Shown: positions 44,956-55,700 of the stretch, in pieces
Position numbering within the stretch: position 1 is the first letter of the stretch
How the letters are laid out: each line of letters starts with the position of its first letter
DNA from: Eutreptiella sp. 'Long Island Sound 2002'
Lineage: Eukaryota; Euglenozoa; Euglenophyceae; Eutreptiales; Eutreptiaceae
Length of the DNA: 64,000 bases
Assembly: GCA_964036045.1 (NCBI GenBank)
Contig: OZ038385.1
Span: 58,809,919-58,873,918, forward strand
Direction of reading: 5' to 3'
Notes under the pieces: generated by a model
Databases searched by the model: none
What the model was told of the DNA's origin: nothing
What the model saw: only the letters and a program-made list of their open reading frames with translations
Translations under genes and position numbers: made by a program

Positions 44956-45522
44956 CTAAAACCCATGGACAGCAGCTGCCCCCGCACTATAAAAAATCAC
45001 GCTCCATCGCTCGCCCTCCCATGGCAATGGAGCGTGTAGTGCCCTGGTGTTGAACAACACCGGGGCTTGGGGGGTGGCGGTGCATGCCCAACCCTCCACC
45101 GCCCTACCCTTGCACACACGGGTGTGCCGCTTTTTTTCCCTCAAGGAGGGATTCAGCAGGCCACCACTCTCCACCCAAAACTCACCCCCCGTGAAAGACC
45201 CCACACACACAATAAGCGCCATGGGCGCCCCATCCCGCAAATGGGAGTGGAGGCCCATGGTGTCCGTCCCTTGGGGGCGAACAATTTGGATGCTACACCA
45301 TGTGAACCATGGTGGAGCATTGGAGGTGCAATACCCATTGAGGTCTGCTACCAAGGGGGTGAGGGCAGGCCTGAGGGTAGCAGCGGCCATGTGGGTCGCC
45401 CTAAAATTAGAGGGGTTGGGGTTTCCACTTCCCACGAGGCCAAAGTGGCACATGTCCACTTGGGCCCCATATCGCTCCTCCCCACGAAAAATGCCCTTGG
45501 GCAACCCCCTGAGCAAATCCAC
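44956..45522 (-). CDS. TET/JBP-like dioxygenase (D2 copy, shortened C-terminus)
   Basis: As the D1 copy through VIFYSAG, then a deletion replaces the last residues with AAAVHGF. All dioxygenase core residues noted for D1 are unchanged, so the shorter tail may not matter. The two copies differ by a few substitutions only. Confidence 0.55.
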   Translation of the reverse strand: MDLLRGLPKGIFRGEERYGAQVDMCHFGLVGSGNPNPSNFRATHMAAATLRPALTPLVADLNGYCTSNAPPWFTWCSIQIVRPQGTDTMGLHSHLRDGAPMALIVCVGSFTGGEFWVESGGLLNPSLREKKRHTRVCKGRAVEGWACTATPQAPVLFNTRALHAPLPWEGERWSVIFYSAGAAAVHGF

Positions 45523-45525
45523 TAG

Positions 45526-48500
45526 TCATTGGCTCCCACTCCTACTCCCGCTACCCTGACTCTGCAACCCTTGCGGCGCCAGCCCCTGCTGGGCCTGCTG
45601 CGCCCCGAAGGAGGCACAGAGGGTGGAGGTGAGGCTGCGCACCTGCGCCTCAGCCACCCCCAAGCGCTGCCCAAGGTCATCCCCCCTCCTCCGCTGCCCC
45701 TCCACCTCCACCCTAAGCTGGGCCACCTCCACCTCCGCCTTCCGCCTCCCCTCCTGGGCCTCCCTCAGGGCCTCCCTCATCGCCTCCACCTCCTCCCCCC
45801 TCTTGGCGGCCAGGTTGAGGGCCTGGTCCAGGGCACGCTGGGTGTTGCCCTGGGCCTTTTCGGCCTTTGCCAAGGCCGACCTGTGGTCGGCCGACCGACC
45901 CTTGGCCAGTGCGGCCTCGACCCCCGTGGCGGCCGCCTGCTCCACCAAAACCTGGCAAGCGTCCGTCACGTGGGTGGCCACACTGGCCCCCAAGGCCTCC
46001 ACGTCCAGGGCCTCATGGGGGGGCTGGGCTGCCGCCACCTTTGCCACCTTCGATGGCTTGGGGGAGGGCTTGGGGGCGGGGGTTTGGCCCTTACCCCTAA
46101 GGGGGGGGGGGGCATCCGGCTCAACCACCACCACGTCTGGTCCCCGCTTCGTCTGGCCTTTTCCCGGCCTTCCCCCCTTGGGTGCATACTGCCGAACCCA
46201 ATCGGCAGTGGCGTCCACCACAGAAGGGGGGGGGTCATACCCACCAACCTGGTGGATGTCCCCCCCCCTGTGCAGCTTCTGCCACACTTCCCTCCCCGTA
46301 TACTCCCCCTCCCACAAAAAACACACCCTCAAAAGGAAATAAGATTTCCTTTGGGGGGGGTCGCTCATCCCAAACAAACACAAAAAAGCCGCAACCGTTT
46401 CCCCCTCTGCGGCTTGCGGCCACTTGGCCGTTTCCCCCCCAACCCACACATAGGAGGGGAGGGTGAGGTTGGTCTTCCTCTCCACCCCCCCCTCCTTCTC
46501 TGTGATGGTGACCTGCCGGTACCATCCCGTCCCCCCCATCCTGCAGGCCTCATCCCCAGGCTCCCCAAACCGCCACGACGCCCCCTCCGGCAGCCTCTTC
46601 TCCCCCTCCAGCTCCAACCGGGCCGCCACCGGCTTGGCGGGCCGTGCCCCCGCTGCTGCTGCCGCTCCGCCCGCTGCGTCGGCTGCCTGGGCGTCGTCCT
46701 TGACGAAGATGCGGGGCAGCTGCAAGATGGTGGCCTGAAAAAAACAAAAGAAACAAAAAAAAAACACGCGATAACCCGCGCGATAACCCCCGCGATAACT
46801 AGGTTATCGCGCGATAACCCCCGCGATAACCCCCCGCGATAACCCCGCGATAACTAGTTAGAACGCGATAACCTAGCGCGATAACTAGTTAGAGCACCTA
46901 GTTAGAACGCGATAACCTAGCGCGATAACTAGTTAGAGCAGGGGTTAGAGCAGGGTGTTGTGGGAGGTTTTCACACCTGGTGACATGGACACATGCCTTG
47001 GCCCTCCTTCTTGGCGTCGTCCAGCACCAGGCCCAGCCTCCGCAGCCACACGAAGTCCGTGACGGCCGCATACTCCCCCACCTGCCGCCACTCCACCACC
47101 TGGGCCACCCCCTCCGCCTCAGGGGCCACCCTTGCCACTCCCCCATACAACCCCCTCCTCACCACCAAAATGGTGCCCGCCGGCACCTTCATCCCAACAT
47201 GCCCTTGCAGGGTGGGCCAGGGCAGTGCCTCCCCATGGCACACCTTGGCCAAGGGGCACTGATCGGGGTGGCCTGCGACCGCCCCCGCCTCCTCATTAGT
47301 GAGGGGGGCAATCACCTCCCTCCCAACCCCCCACCCCGACAACAAAAAATGCCCTGTGGTTGTTCCCACCGGGAGCAAGCACTGAGCAGATTGCTCAATG
47401 CTGACCCCATTGGGGTCCACCACCACCTCCTCCTCCTCCCCCCCCTCCACCTCCTCCCCCTCCTGGCATGGCACACAAAGGCCATCTTTGTGGGCGGTGC
47501 ACAAAATCAGCCGATTGCATCCGTAGCAATTGGCTACCACCTTCCCCCTACACCTAACCGCCCCATCACACTGGACTGTCCTGGCCACCCGGCCACCAGG
47601 TGCCCCCAGCTGGGGCCTCTTAATGGACTGGGTCACGTGCAGGTTGGGGAATCGAAGATTCCCCCCCACGGTAAGCTCAATGGCAAAAAATGCCATGAGG
47701 CGGGGGTGGGACACCCCCGTGGGGGAGGCCTTGGGAATCCCCGACCCCCTGTGGACATCAAGGGCATTAAAAAAAAAGGCAGTGCCCCTCTTGAATGGCA
47801 CAGCCCTCTCCACCCAAGGGTCAGGGAACCCCGAACTGCTGGAGGGCACAAAAAGAAAATGTGACCCATCCTCCTCCTCATGATTATGGGTTAGCATAAT
47901 AAGGCAATTGACAATCAATGTGCCTTCAGGAATGGTGTAGGGGGGGGCGTCGCGATGGAGGTGCTGGGGGGTGTGGTCATAGCTCGAAATTTCGGCCATG
48001 TCAAGGATGGTGCAGCTCCATCCAACCCCCCCCACCACAGTCTTCTTCGCCGTCTCAAGCACACGATCTGCCACCCTTTTGAGGACTGGCAGATCATGGA
48101 GCTTGTGGGGGTTGTGCCTGTGGTGGTTGGCACCCCCATAGTTGCCGTACAATGTACGGCGGGTCCCAGAATCTTGGGGCCTGCCGACAATGGGGGGGTT
48201 CTCATTGAAAATGGGTGCCTTCTCTGAGAGAGGCACCCTATCCAAATCATCCAAAAGACTTTGGAGCTGCACAGCACTCAAAAAATCGTGCTCCAGGAGG
48301 TGGTTGACCACCAGCTTCCCCCCCACCGTGAGCACAAGGTCATTGGGGTCCCTATTAAAGGCCCCCAAGGGCTCGGCGGCAACCACCTCCTCCGCCTCCC
48401 CAATAAGGGGGGGTGTTGCCCCAAATGGAAAAAGAATCACCCCCTGCCCCGAAACAATGTTGGGAGTGGTGACCCCATACCACTCACGCTCCCACTCCCT

Positions 48501-49100
48501 TGTGGGGCAAAGGGAGTGCATGGGGAGCTTGTTTTCGGGGTCGTCAGTGCAGACCCGGCGGGTGTTGTGGGTGAGGGGTTGGGGGAACCAACCATCCGAC
48601 TGCCCCTTCCCCTTACCCGGTCGGATCCTTACCTTCTGGACACTAATCATGAGGGGGTTGTGGGGCTTCTCCTTCCTCCCCCCAGCCCCCACCCCCCCCG
48701 CATCCTCCTCCTCCTCCTCCACTTCCTCCACTTCCTCCTCCTCCTGACCCACATAGAGGGTCGTCTTCGTCCCCGCACCCTTCTCGGCATGGGCGGTGAC
48801 GGACTCCACCACCGCGTCCACATCGTCCGGATGAAGCTGGATCAAAAATCCAGCAACCCCTGGATTTACCTCTAGCAACTCGAAGATGTAGTTGCTGAGA
48901 ACCAGGGGGTCTCGGTCGTCCGCCATGAAGGGGGACTTATGGACAAGGAGTCCAAAGTCCACACCATGTTCAAAGCGGGTCGCCACAGGGCGCCTCACAT
49001 TGGCATCACCCATCGTAAACCCCTCAGGACCGCCAAGGCGACGGACCCCAAGGAGCTTTTGATGGTGCTCGCACCAAGCGTGGGCAGCAGCAAGGGCCAT
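45526..49100 (-). CDS. Large PhyH-like 2OG/Fe(II) dioxygenase with zinc cluster and coiled coil
   Basis: Exon 1 (46,977-49,100, 708 codons, start MALAAAHAWCEHHQKLLGVR) is joined over a 242-bp intron (46,735-46,976, donor CAG|GTGTGA, acceptor TTTCAG) to exon 2 (45,526-46,734, 402 residues). The intron is made of GCGATAAC/TAGTTAGAGC repeats. Domains: an N-region shared with element E (QLHPDDVDAVVESV), an acidic run, then a dioxygenase core ~375-475 with HLHRD (HxD), EGTLIVNCLIML, FFFNALDVHRGSG (distal His) and HPRLMAFFAIEL (Arg). A cysteine-rich stretch follows at ~510-550 (CDGAVRC, CYGCNRLILC, CVPC). Exon 2 has a long coiled coil. All iron and co-substrate ligands are present, so an active oxygenase is plausible. 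Substrate unknown; nucleic acid is an inference from context. Confidence 0.65.
46740..46970. repeat. Motif-D array filling the intron of the dioxygenase gene
   Basis: Consecutive CCCGCGATAACC, GGTTATCGCGCGATAACC and ACTAGTTAGAGC units, the same sequence as in the element's arms at 42,650-42,730, 44,520-44,700 and 49,160-49,310. Confidence 0.85.
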
Positions 49101-49486
49101 TATCAAAGAATACGAAGGCTTTGAGAGCTAAAGCGAAAAGGGGAAACATAAAATGAAGCGCGATAACCCACGCGATAACCCACGCGATAACTAGTTATCG
49201 CGCGATAACCCCCGCGATAACCCCCGCGATAACTAGGTTATCGCGCGATAACCCACGCGATAACTAGTGCTCTAACCCCGTTCTAACCCCGCGATAACTA
49301 GTTAGAGCACACAAAGATCAAATCGCAAAAAGTGCAAAACGGGCAATATCGAGCAAACAATACATGGAAGGCACATTGTTGCATCATAGTGCACCCTTGT
49401 AACATGTGAAATTCCGGGTTCCAACCATATTAACAACACCCAAAATTGGGGGGGTTCCGCACCACGCCCTAGAACGCTGCATCCCA
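49101..49486. repeat. Right arm of element D2
   Basis: Motif-D array at 49,157-49,310, then a unique 150 bp and the terminal inverted repeat. Its last ~230 bp equal the end of D1. Confidence 0.85.
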
Positions 49487-49600
49487 CAGAGAAATCGAAT
49501 ATGCAATCCTCGAATAAATAATCATCGAACTAAAAATTCGAACTAAAATTCGAAGAAAAGCCGAGATCCGTAAAAAAATCCGAGATCCGTAAAAAAGGAA

Positions 49601-50364
49601 CAACACGTGTCGCGGCACACTTTCCAATGACCCCCCCCTCTATGTCACGGTGGCACAACTGGCACAGGCGACACAGATGACACAAATGCCACTCATCCTA
49701 GGACACGAATGACGTGCAACACATCATGAGCTAGGCACGTGACACAACACAACAACTAGGTACGTGACACGACACAACAACAACCATCCCCCCCCCTCCA
49801 TGGCTAGGTACGCACCGACAATCAACAGTCAGGGAACAAAATATTTGTCAAACAAAATGCAAGCATGCACAGCAGAGGCTCAACAGCTTAAAAAAGCATT
49901 AATCTGCAAACACATAGTTTCGAGTTTCGACTCAACTAGTTCAAGGACCCGCAAACCGAAATCGAGGCGACAGCCTCTGTTTAAGCTGTCCTTCTTTGTA
50001 CCAAATACGTACAAGACGAAACGGTATGTCCGAAAGCACACAGCGATCGGAAATGGCGATTTAAGTCTATCGCCCCGCCTTCGCGATTTCGGCCCAGACG
50101 CCACTTTCGACCCCTCCAAAGTTGAAATTTGAGGGACATGGCTCCAGAATCAAGCGGTTTTGAAAAGAGAAGCACCGAATTGATACATTTGAGTATAGTA
50201 AATAGTAGGATCTAAAGGATTTGACGACATGGCTGGAAAATGGACATTGATGAAACATACTCCTGTGCCGGAGCCTTTGGTCGTAGTTGTTTGATATGGA
50301 TTCCCTAATTCAGCCGAATAGTCACCGGTCAAAAATCAATTGCATGTAGTGTGCACATTCCACA
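49601..50364. other. No recognised gene; right flank of the retroelement
   Basis: Begins CAACACGTGTCGCGGCACAC outside the direct repeat. Short tandem GTGACACGACACAACAAC-like units lie at 49,738-49,775. Frames are short and no motif family dominates. Confidence 0.4.
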
Positions 50365-52790
50365 ATGCAAGCCGAATGCACCACATTTCAGGCCGGGATG
50401 TCTTTTTTGGCTACTGTCGCGTTCACACAGGCCACCTTCCTGTCGGCAGCGTGTGCCGTTAATGGAGAGCTGGTCCAGCGGAATCAGGCTTTGGTGAGGC
50501 ACATTACAGACCAGCAGGCCCGGTTGGAGGAGGCAGTGACAGGAAGTTTGGAGCGGATCCTCACGGCCAAGCTGCCCACCTACCTTCGCAAGATCAGCGG
50601 TCGTCCTCCTGCCAGGTACGCCGCTACGAGGACCTTCTGTACCAGAGAGGAGTTCGACGTGTTGCAGACAGGTCTCTGTGTTCATAGCGCCACACACCAC
50701 TGAAAAACCAATGCTGTCCTGCATTTTTCTTGATGAGTGTTCATTCTGCGAGACCTTAACACCGCTGATGGGAGAATGCCGCTCGCTGCCTTCTTTCGCG
50801 TACGCCGGTCGTTTCTTAATCTACGCGCGTCGTCCTCGAACCTGTTACGCCCACGATCAGGCTTCCAGATCCACAGAGGCCCAGCGCCACACACCACTGA
50901 AAAACCAATGCTGTCTTGCATTTTTCTTGATGAGTGTTCATTCTGCGAGACCGTACCACCGCTGATGGGAGAATGCCGCTCGCTGCCTTCTTTCGCGTAC
51001 GCCGGTCATTTTTTAATCTACGTGCGTCGTCCTCGAACTTGTTACGCCCACGATCAGGCTTCCAGGTGACCCACAGAGTCTAAGGTCCGAATTGTAAATT
51101 CTTCGTGAGCCACAGCAGCCCTGGTCCAGTGAACCGGACAGCGACGCGACTCTTGCAGTGCTCCAAACGTAACAAGTGTGGTAAAGTCCGCACGGTCCGG
51201 CGCCTCCAATTCCTGTGGAACAGCCGGCGCAAGACCCTCACCATCCGCGTTTGGGGATTCTGGCGTAATCAGTACGGCCGCGACCTGAACCTCTTCGCTG
51301 TGGGCCGAAAGCCGTGCGCCAACCGCCGCCCTAGCTCTTGCACTTCGCACCCAAGAATGGTAAAACGCGAATCTGGTGACTGTTGCTTCTGTGGACGTGG
51401 TCCTCTCCAACTCGCCCGCCATGCCGATGCGCACCACAAGCTCCAGGACGCCATGAAGTTCTTCAAGATGGCCCTGCCTCCGCCGTATCTGCTCTGCCGA
51501 GCCTGTGGGGAAAACCTGGAGATGTTCCGCACCAGCTTCCAGCACGTGCTGCGAGCGCGCGGATGGACTGCGCCGGATCCGGGTAATGTGCAATTGAATT
51601 CTCTGTCACTTCATTTCAAAGGTCTTGACACAGAACAGCCAGTCATCACATGTACAGGCCATGCGAAATCACATGTCCCATCAATGTCACGCTATGAGTC
51701 ACAACCACCATGCTCCCAAACTGAAGGAGGTTCGCAGAGTCAAGGTTCACAGAGTCAAGGTGCACAGAGGCAACAGCTGCAACCTCTGCAAGACATCACC
51801 AATACGATACGATATACCAATCCTTCAACAAGGATTCTGTTGGCAATCTTCTCAAATTCTCTGATGGGTCCCGATTTCCACAGGTAGTCCACAGTTATGA
51901 GCGAGTGGACCAGGTCTGTCAAACCTTCAGTGCCTTCTGTACGTTTAAAGGTGACAAATTCCACAGGTACAGGCTGCTGCTGTCAGAGGTCCTCCCCCGG
52001 CTGTTGCGATGTTCGGAAATGAGGAAGGCGATGGGTGTGACTCTGGGGGACACAGTTGCCAGACTAGATGTTCTTTGTGGTATAGATGCACTCCCCATCC
52101 TTCACCAGCCCACAGTGATTCCTAAGAATGCCACTCATCTGAGCTTTACGCTGCTGCAGTACGGTGAAGTGTCGAGATCCCCCTGGATGAGGCATCTGTT
52201 AGCGCTGTATGCCGGTAAGTCTAAGGACAGCACCAGCGAGATGCTCCAGTACCTTGCCACTGTGATGGCCGATGTGTTCTCTTTTAAAGGGAACGGAAGG
52301 GAACTGGATTTGGGACATTGGAGGCCTGTTGTTGTGTGTGTCCCCCACATGAGTGCTGACCTGGCCTGTTTGTTCAGCCTGGGAGGCCTGCAGTCCTTCA
52401 CCACTCACACCCCTGCTGAGTAAATTCTTTCTGAAGGAATGGGAACTGGAGGAGCTGATAGCAGCAGGGAGAGAATTTGCACATAATTTTCGCAAACTGC
52501 ACCCCACGCCAGAGAAAATGTTTCCATACTGGCATCAAATCGACGCTAAGTTAGAACGATCTGCCAGGTATCTGTTCACATTCTGCGGTGGTGTAGGCCC
52601 AGGGGCAGTCGGATGCCAGGGCGTTGAATCACTGGGACACATCCTGAAAGTCTTAGCGCATCACTCTGGTTACGACCCTGAGAAGTTCCTGTTGAAACTG
52701 GCTGAACAGCACGAATTTGTTTGCAGAGCATCATGGCGTTCTGGAGCTCCTCGGCAGCTCCGATGCGTGTGAAGAAGATGTTGGTGGGGA
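50365..52790 (+). pseudogene. Multi-exon candidate transposase gene J (frameshifted, duplicated exon)
   Basis: Probable exons: 50,365-50,670 (ends EEFDVLQT at a donor), a ~197-bp block present twice (50,687-51,066), a zinc exon about 51,105-51,588 (CCFCGRGPLQLARHADAHH, then LLCRAC, donor GTAATG), and about 51,800-52,790. The last part reads FPQVVHSYERVDQVCQTFSA, GRELDLGHWRPVVVCVPHMS, then after a one-base slip near 52,395 FFLKEWELEELIAAGREFAH and VGCQGVESLGHILK. The GVESxxH block near the C-terminus resembles the catalytic Glu region of several DDE transposases. I infer a decayed DNA transposon gene; the family is not named and the two Asp residues are not assigned. Confidence 0.45.
50687..51066 (+). 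repeat. 197-bp tandem duplication covering an exon of gene J
   Basis: GCGCCACACACCACTGAAAA starts both units (50,687 and 50,884). About a dozen substitutions separate them. Both encode ADGRMPLAAFFRVRRS...LRPRSGFQ, but only the second is followed by a donor (CAG|GTGACC); the first continues CAG|ATCCAC. Confidence 0.8.
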
Positions 52791-55700
52791 GACTGAGGAG
52801 TCGCAATCCAAAAAGGGAACCAAGAAACGAGCCCATTCGTAGCACCAAATAGAGTTTGTGACCTGTGTACAGTGGCTGTGGCACTGCAATAGATATCTGA
52901 CCCAGTAGAAATCTGACCCTGTCTGTGCAAAATGATAGAGAGATGTGCCTGTTTGTACTTCCTTCGCTTCTGCAATAGAGTTTTGACCAATAGAGTTGTG
53001 ACCAATAGAGTCTGAAGTCTGACCCTCCCAGCTCAACAGTTGTGCCTGCCCACGTCATCCCAGCATGGTGTTTATGTGCCCAGCTCCCAAAAGCTGGCTA
53101 GCCATCTGCTGAGCATTGCCAGCAATTCTCAGCAACTGGGAATAGTTACAGCATGTGTGTTGCGTACACGTTGCTCCAATGTTGCGGTCTGTGGGTAGTG
53201 ATCAGCGAGGCAGGGAAGTATTAGTGCCACAAACCCCCCCCCCCAGGGCCTCTGTCCCAACCTCCTCACGTCCAAGAAAAGATCCAACCAGCGTCCTTTT
53301 TGTGGCATCCATCAGCGTGAGAGTAAAAAAACAAAAAGGGTCACGTATTCACGGTCAATTTGAGGATCAAAAATAGTAGGGACCCAGAGAAGACCACCAT
53401 TTGACAGTATGTACCTAGGGGCCACCAGAACGGAACAGCAACCACCCAGAATCCAACAGGACTGCATCCAAAGACCACCAGAACACAACGGCACATGCCC
53501 CAAGCCCACACCATCTGCAGCAAAATACACAGCGTCCAAAGTTTTGGCAATGCAAAAGGATTTGATGGAGCAGCCGTAAACGAGGAACCCCCCCCGCCTC
53601 TGAAACCCCCCGTGTACCCCCCCCCCCCCCCCCCGGGACATGTCCGAAACGTCCCAGGAGGTGCATACACCGGCCCGGTGGCCACCCGAACCCAAAATTC
53701 AACCTGCACACCGTCTATTCCTTTAATTGCAATGGATTTTGCAAACAAATAGCGCACTTGTGGACCAGGAAAATCATCCGGTGGGTAGTAGAAGACCCGT
53801 AGAACCGCGGTGAAAGGGGGCACAGGGGGGACTGGACCTGGGTGACCCGAAAGGGTGCCGGTCCGGGTAGTACAGGCCAGGTGGGTTGCCCGTAGGTGTG
53901 GACCCCATCTCCCAAAGGTGCAAGGTGACCCGCCAGCAAAAAATTTCGGCCCACGGTGCCGGTGGTGATTTTTGGCAATTTGTGTCCACTTTCGGCTAGT
54001 TAAAAAAAGGTTTCCAACCGTTGTGCAAGCCCAGGTAGCCCAGGATCGGAGTCGCCTGCACTATTTCAAATTTCAAAGTAAATTGTAGTCGCACGTGATA
54101 AGGAAATCCATAGGACGGGATTCCCGCCAGCAGGCGTATTTTTCCAAAATTTTGTAGCCCCCCTTATTTTTCACAAATTCATACATATTTTTAATAAAAA
54201 TTTTACCGAAATTTCAATTTTCAGACGATCTGGCAGATTCAAAATGTCGCCCAGACCGCGCCCCTCCCTACACGAAGTGCTTGGACACAGCTCTATTGTT
54301 GCCGGCTTGTTAAGTGAAATGTCCGAACCATCACAACGTGTATGTCCAACCGATTGGTGCTCCGCCGCTCCTTCTCCCCTTCCTCCCTCTGCATGGTTAT
54401 TAGAGGGAGTGTGAGCACCAAGACCCCCGAGCATATCTCCACTGCCTTCTTGCGGGGTGGACCGGAGGTCTCTCCCGTCTTTTGCACCCTTTTCTTGGAG
54501 ACATACACGTGGCGCTCACCCGAAGACACCTGCGAGGCAATGCGCTCGGAAGAGCGCCACCTGCAAGAAGAGGCGCACGCTTGGGTCGTTGGCGGGGCTT
54601 GGAAAACCCCGCCGCCTCATGGGTGGGAGGGTCCATGGTGTTGGTGCTCCGCTCCTTTGCCTCCCTCACTTCCCTCGGCATGCTTACTAGAGGGAATATG
54701 ACTTAGGCCTAACCCGGGTCCAACTCACGCGCCGAGCTCGGAAACGCAGATACGAAACGACTCCAGTTTTCATGAAATCCAAGGGGAAAAGGCTCGCTAG
54801 CTGCCACCACACCGGAAATATCACATTGATAAGCCATCTTTGAGACCCAAGTCTATCCGCCACCTGCCGGCAACAAAAAACGTGTGGTTTTGTGCTCCGT
54901 GCTCGTCCACTCTTCCTCCCTGGGCACATTCGCTAGAGGGAGTCATCAGCGCCTGGGTCCCCCGTAAGGCTACGACGTGAGACCCTTCTAAGATAGCGCC
55001 TTTTGATGTGCCATCGCCTTCCCTCCGTCCTCTGTCGGGGGACTACAATCGAACTCCCTCAAATGAGCAAGCCGATGTTGGTCTCCACCTTTTTTGAAGG
55101 AGAAGAACTGTCATGGTTACATATGTGTAGTTGTGCTGCAATTTGTTTGCGTGCTTTGTAGTGGCATGTTAACTTCATGTTAGTTTTGTCTTTAACAATC
55201 AAAAACTTTGGTGTGCATCAAGAACTTTGTTGTGGGTCATTGTGGATCATTGCTTCGTGTTGACTTGCATGTCACCACACATCACCACGTGCGATTTCAG
55301 CAATTGTTTTTTGTCGAAAGACGGTCACTGAGGATTTTGCATGTGGCTCGCCCGTAAAAAGGGGGCAATTCAAAGCCTTTGGGGGCGGGGGGGGGGCGGG
55401 GGGCGGTAGACCAATGGCTCCGAGGAAAGGACATTGCAAGTTGTCTTGTGACAAGGCACTGGGGCCGGCAGTCACGAAACACTCCTCAAGGTCCATCTTT
55501 GGTGTAGTGGCGGGAGGGGGGGTTGAGATTGGTCCGGAACTACACCGTGCAAACCCCGTTCCATGGGGGGGTAGGATCCGGGACTTCACGTGCAGCGGAA
55601 CGGAACGGCGTGCCTAACACCCATTACGCTATGTGTTACGCACATCCACTACCACTCTTAGGACTTTTCTTCAAGTTGCGGCATAATGAGCGTCCCCTTT

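Larger units (their letters stand above)
42415..49486 (-). mobile_element. Element D copy 2 (full length, 7.07 kb)
   Basis: Same ~35-bp inverted ends as D1. Target duplication CA (42,413-42,414; 49,487-49,488). The empty site is preserved in the left repeat at about 29,850. Gene order on the minus strand is large dioxygenase (49,100-45,526), TET/JBP-like (45,522-44,956), transposase (44,454-42,796). Palindromic GTTATCGCGCGATAAC arrays occupy both arms, the spacer before the transposase and the one intron. Confidence 0.9.
29457..49600 (-). mobile_element. Deleted retroelement between 506-bp direct repeats, later invaded by C and D2
   Basis: The left repeat 29,457-29,962 is matched by a right repeat in three pieces: 32,352-32,724, 42,394-42,414 and 49,489-49,600. 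These add up to the same 506 bp once elements C and D2 are removed. The internal 2.4 kb (29,963-32,351) encodes, on the minus strand, a gag-like ORF1 fused by deletion to the last part of an RT with the same R[FY]RDN motif C as the 5.5-12.7 kb element. RNase H, integrase and most of the RT are absent. It could be a Penelope-like tandem structure or an LTR-like one. Confidence 0.65.

Noticed and set aside
45529-46842. Long plus-strand frame opposite the D2 coiled coil
   Set aside because: Pro/Leu/His-rich reverse reading of a GC-rich coiled-coil gene; the minus strand has the splice site, phase and heptads.
29457-49600. Ordinary LTR retrotransposon
   Set aside because: The direct repeats do not begin TG and end CA, no protease, RNase H or integrase is seen, and the RT tail matches the GIY-YIG element's type.
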